Notes: generated by a model from the letters alone, not told the origin. Numbered from the stretch's first letter, positions 43,094-54,073 are shown. The stretch: DNA of 64,000 nt from Diplolepis rosae (GCA_030998225.1 JAPYXD010000715.1:2914001-2978000), one strand, 5' to 3'. Translations and numbers: made by a program.

Positions 43094-43104
43094 CCTCCCC
43101 CCTT
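43094..43104 (-). other. Polypurine tract
   Basis: Minus strand AAGGGGGGAGG immediately precedes the 3' LTR, the site of plus-strand priming. Confidence 0.85.
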
Positions 43105-44475
43105 AATTCGAACGCGGGGAGTTAACGATCCGCGATCGAAACTTCGGTAGAAGAATACATTTTAAATCCAAGATGCTTACTCAATCAAGTACATATTTTT
43201 GATTTAACAATTTATATCATAAAAAATTTCGTTTATACATAGGAATTAACATTTTAAATTATTGTTGCGAATTAAAAATTTATAACAAGTTTTATATAAA
43301 TGCATAGTAATAACAGAGGACACAATTCTAAAAATATTACAATCGTTGATTACATGTGTTATAGTGGTAGTTAGGTAATTTGACAATTATTTTTTTGATT
43401 GATAATAACTATTCAAACTTACAACATAATGATTGTCGATGAAAAGAAGATTAAAAATTGTAAAATTTTATCGAATAGGTATAAAATACTAAAGAGTAAT
43501 TTACAAGTATTACGATGGTTGATGTATACATTAGTAAAAATAATATCTGGAAAGCATTATAAATTATTGATTATACATAAAAAGAGATTGAAATATATAA
43601 CATTAGTAGAGATTAAAAAAAATGTTAGGATCGTTGATTACATATATTAATTAATAGGCGTCGTAACTTGGTACATTAAAGAGAAAAAACTTGGTTAAAT
43701 CTAAATTTGATTTCTTGAAAACATGCATTGCTATTGCTTATTATTACTTTTACATGTTTCTAAAAATTAATTTCATGAACTTCAATTTCATTGGTGTATT
43801 ATTAAATGAATAAAATAATCATAAGAAAAACAATTTTACATAATAACAGGGTAATAGATTTTCCTACAATTCTTGTACTTTTAATTGTTTTTCTAATCTT
43901 TCTTGTTTCTTCATTATTTATGCATGAAACATATGAAGAATAGTAAACATTCAATTTGTTATTGTTGCACATTAATTTCTATTGGAAAAGCAATTTTTAC
44001 ATTAACAATTTTGTAACGCCATCGCACAGTTTACATTTACAGACTCAATATTTGTAGATTATTAGTTTCTTTTTTAAATATTCAATGAACAAAAAAAAAA
44101 AAATGATTGAATCAAATATAAAGAAAGTATTTATAAGAATTTAAAAGAGGTATAATTTTTTTGTGATGATATAAGATTTTTAGTTTGTGCTGAACAGAAG
44201 AGAAAACTTGAAAAACTTTGATCAATTTAGGAAATACTTGCTAGTTTAAGAAGTTTAATATGCTCTTGAAAAAAAAAGACCATGAAATATATTGAAATTT
44301 TTTCATTGCAATTTGAAGGTACAGTGAGCTTCTCGAATCTCTGAAATAGAAAAAATATGATTAGAATAAAATTTCAAAGTATCTTTTTGTTTAAGACACT
44401 TCCTGGTTTAGTTATTCTAAACGCTTTGGTTTTATTCAAAGTTTATATTATTTTAAGTTTGAATTCAAATTCAGT
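43105..44475. other. Gene-free 3' region of the gypsy element
   Basis: 1.37 kb, very AT-rich, no env or other ORF recognisable on either strand. In the related provirus at 14-24 kb this position holds glycoprotein and dsRBD-like genes, so it is either a decayed env region or a non-coding 3' UTR. Confidence 0.5.
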
Positions 44476-44478
44476 TAA

Positions 44479-44880
44479 TCAATTTTGTATATTTATGTGC
44501 GATCTTTTTATTCGATTGACGTGAACTACTGTCGGTTTTCCTTTTATGTTTATTTTTACATTTCCTTTTCCGAGTACATCTAAAACTTCGTGAGGTCCTG
44601 TGTATTGATTATCCAGCTTTTTAATTTTTCCTCCTTTTAATAAAAATACATTATCCCCAATTTTTAATTCCAAGGGATTTATTTTTCTATCGTGGTACAT
44701 ATTTGATTTTTCTTTTGCCTTTATGAGGTTTTCTCTTGCTTGTGTTCGCATTTCATGCAGTTGTGTGACAAAATTGATCAAATGATCATCATAGGTTTGC
44801 AATTTTTCATTCTGTGATAGAGCTTCACTAGAGGGTTCACGGGCTAATTTGCCAAAAACTAATTTGTAAGGCGTACATTT
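44479..44880 (-). pseudogene. Gypsy integrase C-terminal domain
   Basis: 107-codon open frame plus an upstream open part. Reads YDDHLINFVTQLHEM, MYHDRKINPLELKIGDNVFL, QYTGPHEVLDVLGKGNV and HVNRIKRSH: the GPY/F-type DNA-binding module that ends Ty3/gypsy integrases (here YTGPHEV). Upstream NTSVHEATKCTPYKLVFG joins the catalytic core, which is interrupted by the inverted block at 44927-45040. Confidence 0.8.
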
Positions 44881-44926
44881 TGTGGCTTCGTGTACACTTG
44901 TGTTATATTTTAATAATAATAAACAC

Positions 44927-45040
44927 GCTTTTCACCCTCAATCCAATGGCTCACTTGAACGATCACATCATGTCCTAGGTGAATATCTCAAACAATTTGT
45001 AGCAAAAAACTCAGAATGGGACGATTGGCTAGAATTAGCT
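44927..45040 (+). other. Inverted 114-bp block of the integrase catalytic core
   Basis: The rest of pol is on the minus strand, but here the plus strand reads FHPQSNGSLERSHHVLGEYL followed by VAKNSEWDDWLELA, the block carrying the third catalytic residue (Glu of GSLER). Both edges have complementary short sequence (GCTT / AGCT). Minus-strand sequence to the right ends FRTTA and to the left resumes YNTSVHE, so the block has simply flipped. Confidence 0.85.
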
Positions 45041-46034
45041 GTGGTACGAAATTGTTTGATTCTAAAGCGTTTTTCGAATCTTTTTATAAATTGCTTACAA
45101 AATATCTGCCTTAATCCGTTAGTACTCCTTTTGGCGATCCAAATATGCAAATAAATTTTTTCACGAATGCGTCTGCTATTGTACCAGCTTGATGATTAGG
45201 AAGAGGTATTGCTAGAGAGTATTTTGTAAAATTATCTTGTATAGTATGAAGATACAGATTTCCAGACTTTGTTTCTGGTAGTGGACCAACAATATCCATT
45301 GATATTTTTTCGAAGGCAGTAGTAGGTGTATCAGTAATAACCATAGGATTTTTAGTTTTAACCCGAACTAATTTTTTTATTTGGCATTGTAAGCAGCCTT
45401 GAATATACTTTTGAATATCGACTTTCATATTTTCCCAAAAAAATTTTTGGCGAATTCGATTATAGGTCTTTGTGACGCCTTTATGGCCTCCTAATGCTGA
45501 GGAGTGCGCTTCTTCAATTAATTGTGATCTTTGTTCTTTTGCTTGATATTGCGTTATGCCGTTACAAATTATTATTTTCGTAAGTGAATTTGCAAAAACT
45601 AAATCAAATATTAATTTTATTTCTTCCCAAGGTATATGGTTGATTTTTGAAGTCTTTGAAATACTAATTGATCGTAGATTCAATTTTTGAGATAATTCGT
45701 GTAACGAATAAATTGACAATTTCATATTATTCAAGGTTTTAGATAAATTGTCTTGAATTTCTCCTTCAATCGGAAGAGCAAAATGATAATAGTTTCCTTT
45801 TTTAATTTCTTTCGCTGTTCCCTTCTGTGAGTTTTTAAATTTTGGTAAAGTTCCACGTTTTTCTAGACTTTTTGATCCATTATCTCGAGGATTTCCATTT
45901 GTTGTAACAAAATATACATAATTATCTTTTCGCATCGTTAATTGATCGCGACATTCAACGATATTTTTATTAATTAAAATTTGCCTGGTGTATTTTGAGT
46001 TGAGTGGAGGGGGTTCTGGGGGTGGACGGTTTTC
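45041..46034 (-). pseudogene. Gypsy integrase: zinc-binding domain and first part of the core
   Basis: 274 open codons (45935-45111) plus a leader. HH-CC zinc domain: AHSSALGGHKGVTKTYNRIR then CLQCQIKK. Core: first catalytic Asp in SMDIVGPLPETKSGN; second in GSPKGVLTD directly followed by TAA (45111-45113) where the family has Gln (DQG). Past this the frame shifts (RQIFCKQFIKRFEKR) to the inversion edge. Inserts element cDNA in the nucleus. Confidence 0.85.
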
Positions 46035-46136
46035 TTAGAATTCTGAATTATTATCATTTTCAACATTTTCCCTGGTTTTTATTTGTCGATTTTTGTTTAT
46101 TTCAGAATTTCGTTCATAAAAAGTGTCTTTGATATT

Positions 46137-47543
46137 TTAATTTTCAAAAATTTCTTCAATACAAGAGCTTTCAGAGTTCTCTTCATCTTCAGGTTTCATA
46201 TCACTTACTTCGTCTTCAGAAGTAGAAAAATAATTTTCACTTTTTTCCTCTTGAGGTATAATAAATTGTTTAGGTCTTTTGCCATTCCTATTTTTTTTAT
46301 TTTTTGCTTGGATTTCTTTTAAATAGTCCAAATATTCAGGATCAGAATCAGGATCAGAGTCGGAATCTGATTTTACTTTTGTTCGGCTTCCTTCTTGCAT
46401 ATTTATTTCTGGTAATTCATTTTCATATATTTGTTTTCTTGGTCTACCTCTCTTTATTTTTGTTTGAGAGGGAATAATTTTTAAATTTGTAAGTAGAGTT
46501 TTTCTTGGCCTACCTCGAGGTTTTTTCACAAGAGGTTTAGAAGAAAAATTTTCGTCTAATTTTTCGTTGATTTCGATTTGATTTAAATTTTTTAGATTTT
46601 TACGCTCATTTGAATTTTTCATTTGTTCTTGTTTTTTCTTTTTACCCCTAGTAGTCATGGTTTTCCATGGCGAATTTTCATAATTTTTTCCAAGTATTGG
46701 ACTTAAGAGTATAATAGTCATAAACAGAAGCTTTGATGCTAAAAGTTTCAATAAACTTGTATATTTCATAAAATTGTTACAAATGTTATTAGATAATTCT
46801 TCATTGGGAGAAACATTAAAAGTTTCTAAAAAATTAGGATTGATATTTAATATTGGATCTTGTGATGATTCACTAAAGTCATTTATATCATCTTGGGTAA
46901 ATATCGAATTGAAATATTCTCTTTTGGAATTATTTCCTTTTTTGATATTATTTTCTTCGTTATTTTTCATAAAGGTATTCTCAAGATTCGTTTTTTCTTG
47001 AGATGTCATAAAGGTATCGTCATCATCTTCGTGTAAATTTCTTGATCTCTCTTCATTAATAATAGGGTTTCTTGAGAGAGCGTCTGCATTGACATTCATT
47101 TTTCCTGCCTTGTATACTACATCAAAATCATATTCAGCGAGTTTTAACCTCCAGCGCGAAACTCGTGAGCAAGGGTCCTTAGAATTTTGAAACCAAACTA
47201 GTGGTTTATGATCAGTTACTAGGGTAAATTTTCTTCCATATAAATAAGGACAGAAATGAGTGACACAAAATATTATTGCAAGTGCTTCTTTTTCATATGT
47301 GTCATATTTTTTCTCAGCGTCACTTAAACTACGTGAAGCATATGCTATTGGCTTATCTTTGCCTATTTTACCTTGTGATAATATACCTCCTATTGCGTAT
47401 CCTGAGGCATCTGTTCTGAGAACAAAGGGTTGCGAAAAATCGGGTCGTTGTAAAAGTGGTTCTTCACATAATCTTGATTTTAAAATATCAAAAGCTGTTT
47501 GCTGTTTATCGGTCCATATGAAAGGGGTATCCTTTTTTAGAAG
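46137..47543 (-). pseudogene. Gypsy RNase H and long charged linker with two AT-hooks
   Basis: From the TAA at 47544 the frame is open to 46137. RNase H: PFVLRTDASGYAIGGILSQG, KPIAYASRSLSDAEKKYDT, KEALAIIF, TLVTDHKPLVWF, VNADALSRNP. Then about 310 residues: acidic stretch, a hydrophobic segment (LLKLLASKLLFMTIILLSPI), two AT-hook cores PRGRPRK and KRGRPRK about 20 residues apart, SDSDSDPDSDPE and STSEDE. The linker is unusually long for a gypsy RNase H-integrase join. Confidence 0.85.
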
Positions 47544-47546
47544 TTA

Positions 47547-49300
47547 ATTAAGAGGATTGGCAATTTTGGAAAATCCTTCGATAAATCTACGATAATATCC
47601 TGCTAATCCTAAAAATTGTTTGACATTCTTTTGAGTTTTTGGAACTGGAAATTCTTTTACGGCTATTATTATTTTGGGATCCGGTCGAACTCCATTTTTA
47701 TCAATTATATGACCTAAATATCCTATCTCAGGTCGTAGAAATTCACATTTGTCTGGTTGTAAATGAAGGTTTGCTTTTCGAAGACGTTGTTTTAAATTAT
47801 TAAATTTTTTCTCATGTTCTTCTAGTGTATCAGCAAATATGACTATGTCGTCAAGATATACAAAGAGTTCTGTCCCTATTAATCCAGTTAAAGTAATATC
47901 CATTAACCTTTGAAATGTTGCAGGGGCGGTTCTTAAACCAAAGGGCATTCTATCAAATTCATAATGGCCATGAGGTGTAGAAAATGCAGTTTTATGAGAG
48001 TCTTTAGGGTCCATTTTTATATGATGAAAACCAGTAGCTAAATCAAACACTGAAAAATATTTGGCAGATCCGAGTGAATCGAGTATATCGTTTATGTTAG
48101 GTAGTGGGTAAGAATCTCCAATTGTTTTTTCATTAAGTGTTCTGAAGTCTAGAACCATTCGCCATTTTATTTTACCTTTAGAATCTGGTTTTTTAGGAAC
48201 AATCCAAACTGGAGTGTTATACGGTGACTGTGAAGGTTTTATTATTTTATTTTTTAATAATTCGTCAACTTGTTTTGTAATTTCTTCTTTATGAACAGGG
48301 GGAAATCTATATTGTCTTGAAAAAATTGGAAAATCATCTGTAGTTGGAATTGAATGTTGCAAAACGTTAGTAGCTTCAAGTGGTTCTCCTGGGATTTGAA
48401 ATCTGTCTGCACTGTTAATAATTAATCTTTCTACATGTTCGTATTCGTCTTGATTCAAATGATCCAAACGAAGAAGTTTTTTGATGCATTCTATTCTTTC
48501 TTCACCTGTTATGTTGAAAAATCTGCATGGATTGTTGAAAAAATTTTCGGTTTTTACGAAGCTATTCAGAATTTGGTTAGATAAATCGTCATCACTTAAG
48601 TTTTTTAAATTGCTTGATTGACTTGTTACATTTTGAAAATCTCTTTCTTCAAAGTCTTCTAAAGTAATAGCCGGTATTGATATCGTTACTGAAATTTCGT
48701 TTGTATTTGCAAATTTGATATAAGCTTTACCGTTGCAATTTTTTACAATTGCGTCTCCTGCATAAATTCCTTCGCCAAAATGTAGCCGAGGTACGTAACC
48801 TTCGCTTTTTTCAGTATTTTCAATTGGAACATAAAATGTTGTTACTGTTCTAGCTGGAATTGTTAATATCTGTATCGATTCAAATGGATACAGTTTATTT
48901 TGTATTTATAGACATTTTGATACATAATTTATATTGACTTTATTTTCTCGAAAAAATTCTGAACCTAGAACTCCGTCTTCATCTATTGGAACTTCATTAG
49001 GAATTATATTCAATATTGTTGGATATCCTAGAATGTTTATTTGTATTTGTCCCATTGTAAAAAGTGGTAAATTATTTATTCCTGTAAGTTTTAACACTAT
49101 TTTTTCATTTATTGGCAAATTAGGATTTACGGAATTTTGTTTAATCAAATTTCGACCAGCACCGGTATCTATCATCATGCGAGTAGGACTTTGAAGGCCT
49201 TCTGCGCATATCATTATCGATGGAATTATACTTGGTTTGGAAACGCTTATCTTTATAGCCGGTTGATCGTTAGAAGTGGATGCTTCTGGTTCTTGCCTTA
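47547..49300 (-). pseudogene. Gypsy protease and reverse transcriptase
   Basis: One frame (-1 relative to Gag), broken by TAA at 48906-48908. Protease: MMIDTGAGRNLI with DTGA active site and ILNIIPNEVPIDEDGVLGSE. Spacer: TIPARTVTTFYVPI. RT (48467-47544): NKIIKPSQSPYNTPVWIVPK, WRMVLDFRTLNEKTIGDSYP, FSVFDLATGFHHIKM, GLRTAPATFQRLMD, catalytic YLDDIVIF, GYLGHIIDKNGVRPDP. All RT blocks are intact; only stops prevent a full polyprotein. Confidence 0.9.
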
Positions 49301-51196
49301 CGCTTTCCTCAGTGCATCCGTACTGGGGAGAGCGTTTGAGTTTTCCGAATTTTGCGATTGTTGTTTATTTAATCTAACGTTACAATTTGTTATAACATGT
49401 CCTGGTTTTTTACAATAGTTGCATATAACTTCTGATTTTTGTGGATAATTTTGATTTGGTCTACTTAATTGCTGATTTCGCATTTCTCGTTGGCTATTTT
49501 GATTTAAAAATTGTCTGTGATTTGCATACCTGTTGTGATCTAAATTTTCTTGTCTATTATCATTATTTCTGTTTCTCGAAAAATTATTATTATTGTAATT
49601 GTGGAATCTATTGCTGTTAGGATAATTATTTCTGTTACTTGAAAAGTTATTGTAATTGTTGTTCTTGTTCCTTGAAAAATTGTTATTCGGATAGTTATTA
49701 TTATCATAATTGTTATTTCTGTTTCCTAAAAAGTGGTTATTCCGGTAATTATTTCTTGCAGAATTATTGTAAATATTTTCTCGTCGTTGGTGATTATTAC
49801 TAGGCTGTTGATTTTGCATAAAAAAATTAGGACTTTGTTTTCTAGATACTGCTTCTTGTGCTTTTAATAAAAGATAACAATTTTCAGCAACATGACCTGG
49901 TTTTTTACATATTATACAATTTATGTTGTTATCTCGTGCAACATTGAACCGAGTTGTTTTATTATTTCTATTATTTATAGAATCATCCATTTTTAAATAA
50001 TCTGAATTTTTATTTCTGCGTAGTGCGGATGATGCTGCCAAATCTCTTTCTACGTTGATTGTGTCATTGAAAACTTCTTTGAATGTTTCCTTTGTTTTTA
50101 CTCGAATTTCTAAGTCAGGACGCAGACCGCGAATAAAGCATTGAATAACATCTTTTTGAAGGTTCTGTTTGAAGATATTATCTACTTGTCCATTATTGTT
50201 GAGTCTATGAGCGTCTTCGATTCTGTCGGCAATCTCCTTAATTCTAGCTGCATAGGAAAGTACGTTCTCTTTTTCCCACATATAGGTATTCCCTAATTCT
50301 CCTTGTAACTGGTACACACTTTTTGCTGGGGCGTATACTCTTTTGAGTTTCTCAATTAATTCCTCCAAATTATTATAAGTCGATCCAAAGATACATTTTC
50401 TCGCTTCTCCTGATAATTTACTTCTCAATAATCGTCCTAAATTTTCTTGAGCTGCGGGTGTTGGCAGCTTTGCCTTTGCCTCATAACATCCTTCAATAAA
50501 ATGTGATAATGGAATGTTACTTCCATCAAATAAGGGTACTACTTCTAACGCGTCGCGTAAGGATACTTGTTGATTATTAGGTAGGACCATTTCGTTGTTT
50601 CTAATTGGATTAACGTTTTCTGCAGGATTTTTGTGAACAATTTGTTCCATTTGTTCGTTGTCGGTACTATTATCGTCGCTATCGTTATTACTTAAAACTG
50701 TTTGGCGTTTAAGAGAATTTTCTGATAAATTTATTTTAGTTCTTTCTTCGACTGTGTTTTTGGGAATTATCGTTGAACTAAGTAAACTTATATCTTCGTT
50801 GTCAATATAAGTAGTTTCGTTTTTTAATGTTTCGTCTTGATCAATTGATCCACAAATAATACTTGAATTAGTTTTTGAATATGAATTAAACCAATTATTC
50901 GAGTCAGATAAATTGCTTGTTCCAGCAGTTTCGAATTGTTCAAACGTTAAGGTTTTCTCTAAAGAAATATTATCTAGTTGCAAACTGATATTTGTTTTGT
51001 CCTTGTTACAAATATTTTCAAAATTATTTTTAGTTACCTTTTCCTTTACAGTAACTGTTCTTTTTGGTTTAAGGGGACAAGTTTGATTTTGTGACACAAT
51101 TTTTGCAAGTTCAGTATTTTTCTTAACTTGACTGCGCGTAATAGGATTTTCTTGAATTTGTGATTTCCCTAATTCACTGGGATTGGGTCCCGACAT
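49298..51196 (-). CDS. Gypsy Gag with two CCHC zinc knuckles and an Asn-rich segment
   Basis: 632 codons, intact. N-terminal Ser/Thr/Asn-rich region (1-205), capsid-like part about residues 206-400 (DALEVVPLFDGSNIPLSHF, YAARIKEIADRIEDAHRL, CFIRGLRPDLEIRVKTKET), first zinc knuckle CIICKKPGHVAENC, a 120-residue Asn-rich tract, second knuckle CNYCKKPGHVITNC, and C-terminus ALPSTDALRKA. Gag assembles particles and packages RNA. It is longer than most gypsy Gags because of the N-terminal and Asn-rich parts. Protease follows in the -1 frame with a short overlap. Confidence 0.9.
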   Translation of the reverse strand: MSGPNPSELGKSQIQENPITRSQVKKNTELAKIVSQNQTCPLKPKRTVTVKEKVTKNNFENICNKDKTNISLQLDNISLEKTLTFEQFETAGTSNLSDSNNWFNSYSKTNSSIICGSIDQDETLKNETTYIDNEDISLLSSTIIPKNTVEERTKINLSENSLKRQTVLSNNDSDDNSTDNEQMEQIVHKNPAENVNPIRNNEMVLPNNQQVSLRDALEVVPLFDGSNIPLSHFIEGCYEAKAKLPTPAAQENLGRLLRSKLSGEARKCIFGSTYNNLEELIEKLKRVYAPAKSVYQLQGELGNTYMWEKENVLSYAARIKEIADRIEDAHRLNNNGQVDNIFKQNLQKDVIQCFIRGLRPDLEIRVKTKETFKEVFNDTINVERDLAASSALRRNKNSDYLKMDDSINNRNNKTTRFNVARDNNINCIICKKPGHVAENCYLLLKAQEAVSRKQSPNFFMQNQQPSNNHQRRENIYNNSARNNYRNNHFLGNRNNNYDNNNYPNNNFSRNKNNNYNNFSSNRNNYPNSNRFHNYNNNNFSRNRNNDNRQENLDHNRYANHRQFLNQNSQREMRNQQLSRPNQNYPQKSEVICNYCKKPGHVITNCNVRLNKQQSQNSENSNALPSTDALRKA

Positions 51197-52442
51197 AGGT
51201 TATTATACAATAAAATTTACTGATACGTACATGGAGACACTTTTAAAATTTCAATACATAAATTTTAATTTGGATCAACAGAAAATTTTTTTCAAATATC
51301 TTTCGTTTTAAAATATTTTTGTAATCAATAAATGTGATTAATAATTTGTTATTAGAAAATATGAATTGTCTCAATGTTCCGAGTCAGGTAAATTTATAAT
51401 CATCAATCAAAATTCTTAAAATAATATGCCTTAATTCTACCAATTTCCATGTGCTTACAGAAAAAATATTTATTTAGAATTTTTGTTACAAATTTATTCT
51501 TATTGAAACTAATTTTGGTCCTTGTCTTACCTGGGATACTTGATATGTTTTTTTTTATATAATTGTCGAATGGTATAGGTCATAAATGGGTTTTAAATAA
51601 TTGGTACACTCACAAAAAAAAAATTTTTTTTGTTATATTTTTTTATTATACACACATAAACAAAATTATAAATTATACAGAATTCAATTAATGCAAGATT
51701 GGACAAGCCTGACTCAAGCACAACATCTTGGTCAATCTTTTGCAATTAAAAAATATTCTGTTAGTTAACAGAGTTAAAATAAAAGTTTCAAACGATACTG
51801 TATGACTACTTGAATTTTGCCTTACCCAATTGATCGTCGTCAAATGGTGACCGTTCAACGAATCTAAAAAGGACTTATAGTCTCTTGTGCTGCTTTTTCT
51901 CGTTTTAACTCGAATTAAAACTTAGTCAACAATTCAGAATTAAAGAAGTACGAGATTAGACAGGTATGACTCAAGCACAAAATCCTATGTAATCTCTGCA
52001 CTTTCAGAAATTCCGATAATAAAATTTTAAATAAAATAAGTCTTTTGATCACTTAGGTTAGCCTCAAGGTCAAATCCCTGCGTGAATCAACAGAATTTAT
52101 TTTATTTTAACACAGTTTGTACAAAATAACAAGAAATCATGAAATAAAACAATATTTCAAATAAAATAATTATTTAATCACTTAGGTTAGCCTCAAGGTC
52201 AGATCCCTTTGTAATTTGATAAAATTATTTTATTTTAACAAGATATGTGTATAAAATTTCAAATAAAATAAAATGATTATTTAATCACTCAAGTTAGCCT
52301 CAAGGTCAAGTCCTTTCGTGATTTTATCAAATTTATTTTATTTTAACCAATATGTGTGTAAAATCATATAAATTGTAATTGTAATTTATTAATGTTTGAT
52401 TCCTATTAATTATAAAATTTCGATATCCCATTCATTGACTGT
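51197..52442 (-). promoter_or_regulatory. 5' leader of the gypsy element with internal direct repeats
   Basis: About 1.25 kb non-coding between primer site and Gag ATG. Three units of about 105 bp (near 52025-52125, 52156-52255 and 52257-52360) share AGGTTAGCCTCAAGGTC and TTTATTTTATTTTAA. A further pair (51691-51747 and 51945-52010) shares GACTCAAGCACAA. Such leader repeats in Drosophila gypsy bind an insulator protein; function here is unknown. Confidence 0.75.
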
Positions 52443-52463
52443 GATTCCCGGGCCGATGCACCA
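52443..52463 (-). other. tRNA-Gly primer-binding site
   Basis: Minus strand TGGTGCATCGGCCCGGGAATC is complementary to the tRNA-Gly(GCC) 3' end including CCA, apart from one extra G. It lies 16 nt from the 5' LTR. Confidence 0.8.
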
Positions 52464-52479
52464 AAAAAGAGATTGGGTA

Positions 52480-53421
52480 TGTTACGTCAGAAACGTAACA
52501 TTTCTCTTCTTAAAAGATCTCCTCGTTTTATGTCAGGATCAGAAGGATCCTCTCTAAGGGATGAGGAATAGTCAGTGATTGAGAAGGGTTAGGTATATAA
52601 AATATATTTATTGACAATTGAAATTATATCAGGTAAGCACCATGGAAATGTAAATATAGAATCGTAATTAGAAATACCCTTTTAGTTATCCTGAGTTTGA
52701 ATTGATTGATGATCAATTGAGTCCAGTAAGCGAATGTGGTCAGTTGAGTGTAACTTGTAATCTTCAGATAGTTGCTGCTGTATAGTAAATTCGTAATCTA
52801 GACAGTTGATCTAGTTGATTCTTCGATCCCAGTTTCGAGATAATTTGGAAGGCGATTCCCCTTCACTTTCTAATGTCGTTGAACTCAGCGCCGAGTTAGA
52901 ATTCGGGTTGAGTAGCGGTAGAAATCTGGAGAAGCTGAACTGACGGGATTGCACTCGCGGTATAGATTCGATGGCACTGGACTGGACTCGCGTTGGTCAC
53001 ATTGTAGAAATCGAACGTTGACTAACTAACTGAACTCGCGGTGTAGAGATGATGGTACTGGACTGACTTCTCTTGGAACTTTCGCTTTTTATAGAACTTT
53101 GAAAGGTCAGGTATGACGAGAAACATGCTATGACCAGTCGCATGTTATTACAAGTCACATGCTATTACAAGTCGCATGTTGTGACGGTAGTGTGTTGGTA
53201 TTGTAGGGCTTCATTCACTTTCTCTCTGGGTCAGTCGATTTGTTATCATGTGTGGGTATTATAACGACACATGGTAATTTCATATTGATCATCCTATTAA
53301 TCTGTAGATTTATCTATAACTTGCGTCGATAAAATCACACTCGCTGTAATGCTGTCTTGATCCCTTTATTGGTTTCTTAATCTGCTTGTTACTTGTGGCG
53401 GTAGAGTCGCGGGACGTGACA
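52480..53421 (-). repeat. 5' LTR of the gypsy element
   Basis: Same length and ends as the 3' LTR. Differences from it are near 52937, 52944, 53052, 53121, 53282, 53298 and 53310. Confidence 0.95.
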
Positions 53422-53639
53422 TTTCTTATAGTTGTGTATGACTATGTATGTCTATTATTTGATTTCAAAATATGATATTGTTTAAATCTATAACAATGCG
53501 GTGTTTTATTTAGCAATAACCAGTATATATAAATTATAGAACATTATGCTATTTGTGTAATGCGCACATTGTGTTCATAAGACGCATTTTTAATAACCCA
53601 AACTGAAAAAATAATGATTTTTAAAAACTTTTTTTAAAG

Positions 53640-53800
53640 TAGGAAATGACGTCGTGTAAAAGGATGTACAAAAGGACGTCTTTTTGTATCACAATTTGGC
53701 ATTTCCTTTTGTACGGACTTTTGTGCGTACTTTGGTACGTCCCTTTGGACGTACTTTTATACGTCCTTTTGTACGTACTTTTATTCGTCCTTTTTTTTGC
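53640..53800. repeat. Minisatellite with 12-bp period
   Basis: Units around CTTTTGTACGTA / CTTTGGTACGTC repeat about ten times. The minus strand therefore spells TYKST/SYKRT-like peptide repeats in a fortuitous 76-codon frame (53621-53851). Confidence 0.8.
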
Positions 53801-53859
53801 CTTAAAGGCAAGGAGTATGTAAGCGCATTTCAAAAAGTTTCCTGGCAACACTTTTGAAT

Positions 53860-54073
53860 TGAAAATTGAATCTTAGCAAGTAGGGGCTATTCGGAGCCAT
53901 TCTGAAATTCGTTTCCGAACCATTCGGATTCATTCCTAGCCAATCTGCAGAACGTTATGAATTCCGTTGGACGTAAATGGGTTTAAAATTAATTCGACTT
54001 ACTCAGATTTAATCCGATTAAATTCTAATGAATCCGGACTCAATTTTGAATCGAAATCAATCAAAACTCGGAT
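53860..54073. other. Unassigned sequence
   Basis: No gene or repeat recognised. Contains loosely repeated GAATCCG/GATTCAT-type words. Confidence 0.35.

Larger units (their letters stand above)
42152..53421 (-). mobile_element. Structurally complete Ty3/gypsy retrotransposon (11.27 kb)
   Basis: Two 942-bp LTRs (42152-43093 and 52480-53421) and a 5-bp target duplication TTTCT (42147-42151, 53422-53426). Minus strand order: 5' LTR (right), tRNA-Gly primer site, 1.2-kb leader with repeats, gag, protease, RT, RNase H, linker, integrase, 1.4 kb without genes, polypurine tract, 3' LTR (left). The LTRs differ at about 7 of 942 positions, so insertion is recent. Gag is intact, but pol has five stops and an internal inversion. 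It could only have been mobilised in trans or damaged after insertion. Confidence 0.95.

Noticed and set aside
43399..43650. Possible env ORF in the 3' part of the complete gypsy element
   Set aside because: 83 codons on the strand opposite to the element, AT-rich Lys/Ile composition, no envelope motif.
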